Source: Bryum argenteum (taxonomy: Eukaryota; Streptophyta; Bryopsida; Bryales; Bryaceae). Taken from it: a DNA stretch of 64,000 nucleotides. How positions within the stretch are numbered: the stretch's first letter is position 1; each line of letters opens with the position of its first letter. The notes beneath the pieces are model-generated. The model did not search any database. It was not told where the DNA came from and saw only the letters and a program-made list of their open reading frames with translations. Location of the stretch: the NCBI GenBank assembly GCA_037043015.1, contig CM073328.1, positions 15,721,495-15,785,494 on the forward strand. Direction: 5' to 3'. Shown here in pieces: positions 60,979-64,000 of this stretch. The position numbers were made by a program, and so were the translations under genes.

Positions 60979-61044
60979 CTAGTACATCCTAGTACACGCT
61001 AGTCCATCCTAGTACATGCTAGTCCATCGTAGTACATGCTAGTA
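60979..61044 (+). repeat. 11-12-bp tandem repeat (CTAGTACATC)n
   Basis: About six units of CTAGT(A/C)CAT(C/G) spaced 11-12 bp. Confidence 0.85.
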
Positions 61045-64000
61045 TATTCTTTGAACCTTTACTTTTTGAACTTGACTTGGATATGTACTTGTTAATAAAC
61101 AATGAGTATTTGAATTCTAATATCTAAATAATGTGGTTGACGACATGGATTGGAAACATGTTCTTAAAGAGATGATTGTGTGTTTTGCCCAATGTTTCAA
61201 ATTCAAATGCACAACATTGAAGGTGGTATTTAGTGTTGCCACACCATATGATCAACATTTGTTATACTTTTTGTTGGATTTTTCTCTTGCACATACAACA
61301 ATTTGTACTATATAGATGAGGGCAATCTTGAGATAATCTTGTAATAGTCAGTGATTTTATTTTTTAAAAGTAAACATGATTATTTACACCTATTAAGTAT
61401 GAATTATTTCCTCAAATCCAAATATTATATGATTGTTGTAGAAAAGTTTGGTATGTTCACAAAGCTTTTCAAAAAAAAGGGGAAAAAAAAAGAAAAAAAC
61501 TTCAAACCTATTTTGAGGCCAACGGAAATAGGATGTTTATTCGACCTATCTTTGAATGCCTACCCGAAGGTTCTAATACCATTATGGGACTACTAACCCC
61601 TCTCAAGGTGAACATGATGCTAGTTCCTACCTAACCACTAGTGCCTTGGAAATAAGCAACATGTTATTCACTCAAAGGGCTTCTACCTACCCATAAGATA
61701 AGCTTTGAACACCCCCCTTATAGTTGGGTGGATTATGGCAGTGAGGACCACGCCAACCTCGGAATAGAACCCACAACGTGTTGAATGGAGGCCATGCCAA
61801 ATGTTTCACCAATATTTTTAACAGAAGTTCACCAATTCAACAAACTCAATAGTCAAAACATGGTCTGCATACACCCCACAAGTACACCCCTAGTAGCACA
61901 CTACTCTCGAGCTCGGGTGTAGTGTGTCACTGTGGATGTACCCAAACCATGTTTCCACTACAGTGATAATGAAATATCGTGTTACCACAGTGTGTGATTG
62001 AGCAAGGGAATGATAGGGGTATCCACTCAGACGCGTCTTATTATGTGTGACCTATGTGTAATTCATTCTATTGTGCCACAAAATCCTTTTTTAACCCCAT
62101 GTATACAACTACTTCACCTATAAGACCATCTCGTTAGAATAATTTTCTATATTGCTATTTCATCAAAAAAATAGTTTTAAAGAATCACACTATTTTTGGA
62201 GGGGGGTACCCATATCATGCCCTTACACGATTAGGATTTGCAAAAACTTTGTACTATTGATAAATTCTTTTGCTGAAACCACAACATCTTCTACTTACAT
62301 GCGAGCATTCATATAAGCATAATTGGTAAACAATGAATGATTAGATTTGGTATTTATGAGTTTATTAGTGCGGTTAACACTATAATTCACCATTGGAGTA
62401 GTGGCTTGGGTATTAAAATATGTTCAAGTATCCAACAATACATGGTTTATATCTATGATTAGCTTACAACATGATGCATGTGGTCAAGAAAATACTTAAT
62501 GAGTGATCTATCAATAAAAATGGACCCATGATAATAAATGAATTGTTCTAAGCATTCATGGTGTTTCAATGCAGAAACCTACATCATGCATGCACACATA
62601 GGTCAGTGCTATATATGAACTAAGTATCAAATTTGGTATTTACCCCTAAGAGCCCAATCAACCATGTTATGGGTTGATCCCGAATTGTGAGGAAATGTAA
62701 CACGCCTAAAAATAATAGAAATAATAAAAAATATCTTATCTATTTTCCAAAAGTTTGTTGAATTGAGAACCACATCCAATTTACGGAACGTCTTTTGGAT
62801 CTATAAATTGTTCACTAGTGATTTTCAAAGCTTTAATTCAATGTAAAAATAAAAATTACTATCTTGAGGAACTTAACCGTACTAATCTCATCCAAGCATT
62901 TTGATCTTCATGTTGTTTTTTGAGTAGAACTTCATAAGAGTTGCAGAGATGCACATTTTACAACACATCTAAGTTTTTATTCCACACCCCTCGCGCCTTT
63001 ACGGGTTAAAATATCAAGATGTATTCAAATTTATTTGGTTCGTTTTTCTATCCACACACAATGGTGTTCCATTCGTCGTCATTCATAAGTCATGTCCCAC
63101 TAGTTAAGGCATGGAAATCGACTCCAATTTTTTGACGATGGAACAACATCTCTAGATCTTGTTTTCTATACTTCACTCTCATAGTCGGCTAAAAGGAAAT
63201 TTAATTCATGTACATGATCTCGACGATTCCTTCCATTTTTTCACGCCCTATGATTGTAAATTCTTCCGTTGCAAATCCCCATTTTGTCTCGATCTAACAT
63301 ATATGGCTGTGTATTAATGGGCCCATTCAAAGCCAACAATTTTACTGCTAATAAATTTAGTACGCACGGAACAAACATACAATTTACGGATCACCCATAT
63401 AGATGCAGATAAGGACAATGAATTTAGCAACATTTGCATAGAATGGCAATGCTCATTGTACCAACATGTAACATGATTAAAATTCGGACATGCTCCAAAG
63501 ATCGTTAGAACATTTGGCAGAAAATTTCGGTGTAGGGAAAATTCGTAAGTGAATAATATCATTGGATCAATAGGCAAGGATGATGTGATTTGGTGTACAC
63601 TGAGACAGCAAGATTTTAAGAGATAAGTGCGCAAGTACTAAACTTACCTGGCTTCGAAAAATCGCGACTCAAGTACCATGATCCGACATTTTGTTACGGA
63701 GGTGACTTGTCGGCCATTTTTTTTTTTATATAATTTTTTCGATTACTTGATTGCTCTTACGTCACGATGTGACGAGTAAAGCATTATCCGTCGAGCTAAA
63801 TTTTTGATAGATAGTCGTTATTTATTTTCTATTTACAAAGGATTGTATTGAATGTTGTGATTCAACACTATGTATACAAGTTTAGCAAGTTTCCTTATAG
63901 TGATGGAGAAATGCTCAAACCATACACAATATGCCTTGTTCTAAGAAGGGATTGTAGTTTTTCAAGAAAGATTTTTGACGGCTTGCCAAATCTTTCCCTC

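Larger units (their letters stand above)
59374..64000. other. Intergenic DNA to the window end, no gene
   Basis: AT-rich sequence with the local repeats listed separately. I see no open frame with family features and no RNA gene. Confidence 0.4.

Overview
This window is nuclear DNA of a land plant. Genes carry spliceosomal introns with GT/AG borders. Intergenic DNA is AT-rich and crowded with small inverted-repeat elements. The recognisable host proteins (ATG7, TM9SF, Miro, casein kinase 1, an IRE1 sensor domain) match plant homologues. I cannot name the species; a seed-free plant or other large-genome lineage is a guess.

Layout. (1) Positions 1-868 hold the 3' end of a proline/lysine-rich gene with a C-terminal membrane segment. 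(2) Positions 2627-21720 form one 19.1-kb DNA transposon. It is bounded by 35-bp terminal inverted repeats (32/35 matching by eye). A multi-exon gene at its left end (minus strand) has no certain function. A gene at its right end (plus strand) encodes a transposase-like protein of the DUF7869 type with an RNase-H-like acidic motif set. Between them lie decayed pieces of at least four host genes (TM9SF, Miro, casein kinase 1, ATG7), all on the minus strand, in series, with exon borders kept: a composite 'gene-collecting' cargo. (3) Positions about 23.2-47.3 kb hold a tandem array of five gene copies (A-E) plus fragments. Each copy is a short four-exon gene: a hydrophobic leader exon, two exons resembling the ER-luminal stress-sensor domain of IRE1, and a short last exon with a stop. 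No transmembrane-kinase-RNase part follows. By my reading only copy B (32768-34142, 248 aa) is intact; A, C, D and E carry frameshifts, stops, insertions or lost splice sites. (4) Positions 47.3-64 kb hold no convincing gene, but several MITE-like elements with clear inverted repeats and some with target-site duplications.

How parts may work together. The two end genes of the 19-kb element probably are its own mobility functions; the transposase gene now has an in-frame stop and an apparent frameshift, so this copy is probably immobile unless splicing removes them. The IRE1-sensor-like array looks like birth-and-death evolution: two subfamilies (A/C/D with 'MVACV' leaders and repeat-filled first introns; B/E with 'MCI' leaders), segmental duplication of flanks, and one surviving open copy. 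A luminal-only IRE1 paralogue would be an ER-lumen or secreted decoy/sensor; that role is inference.
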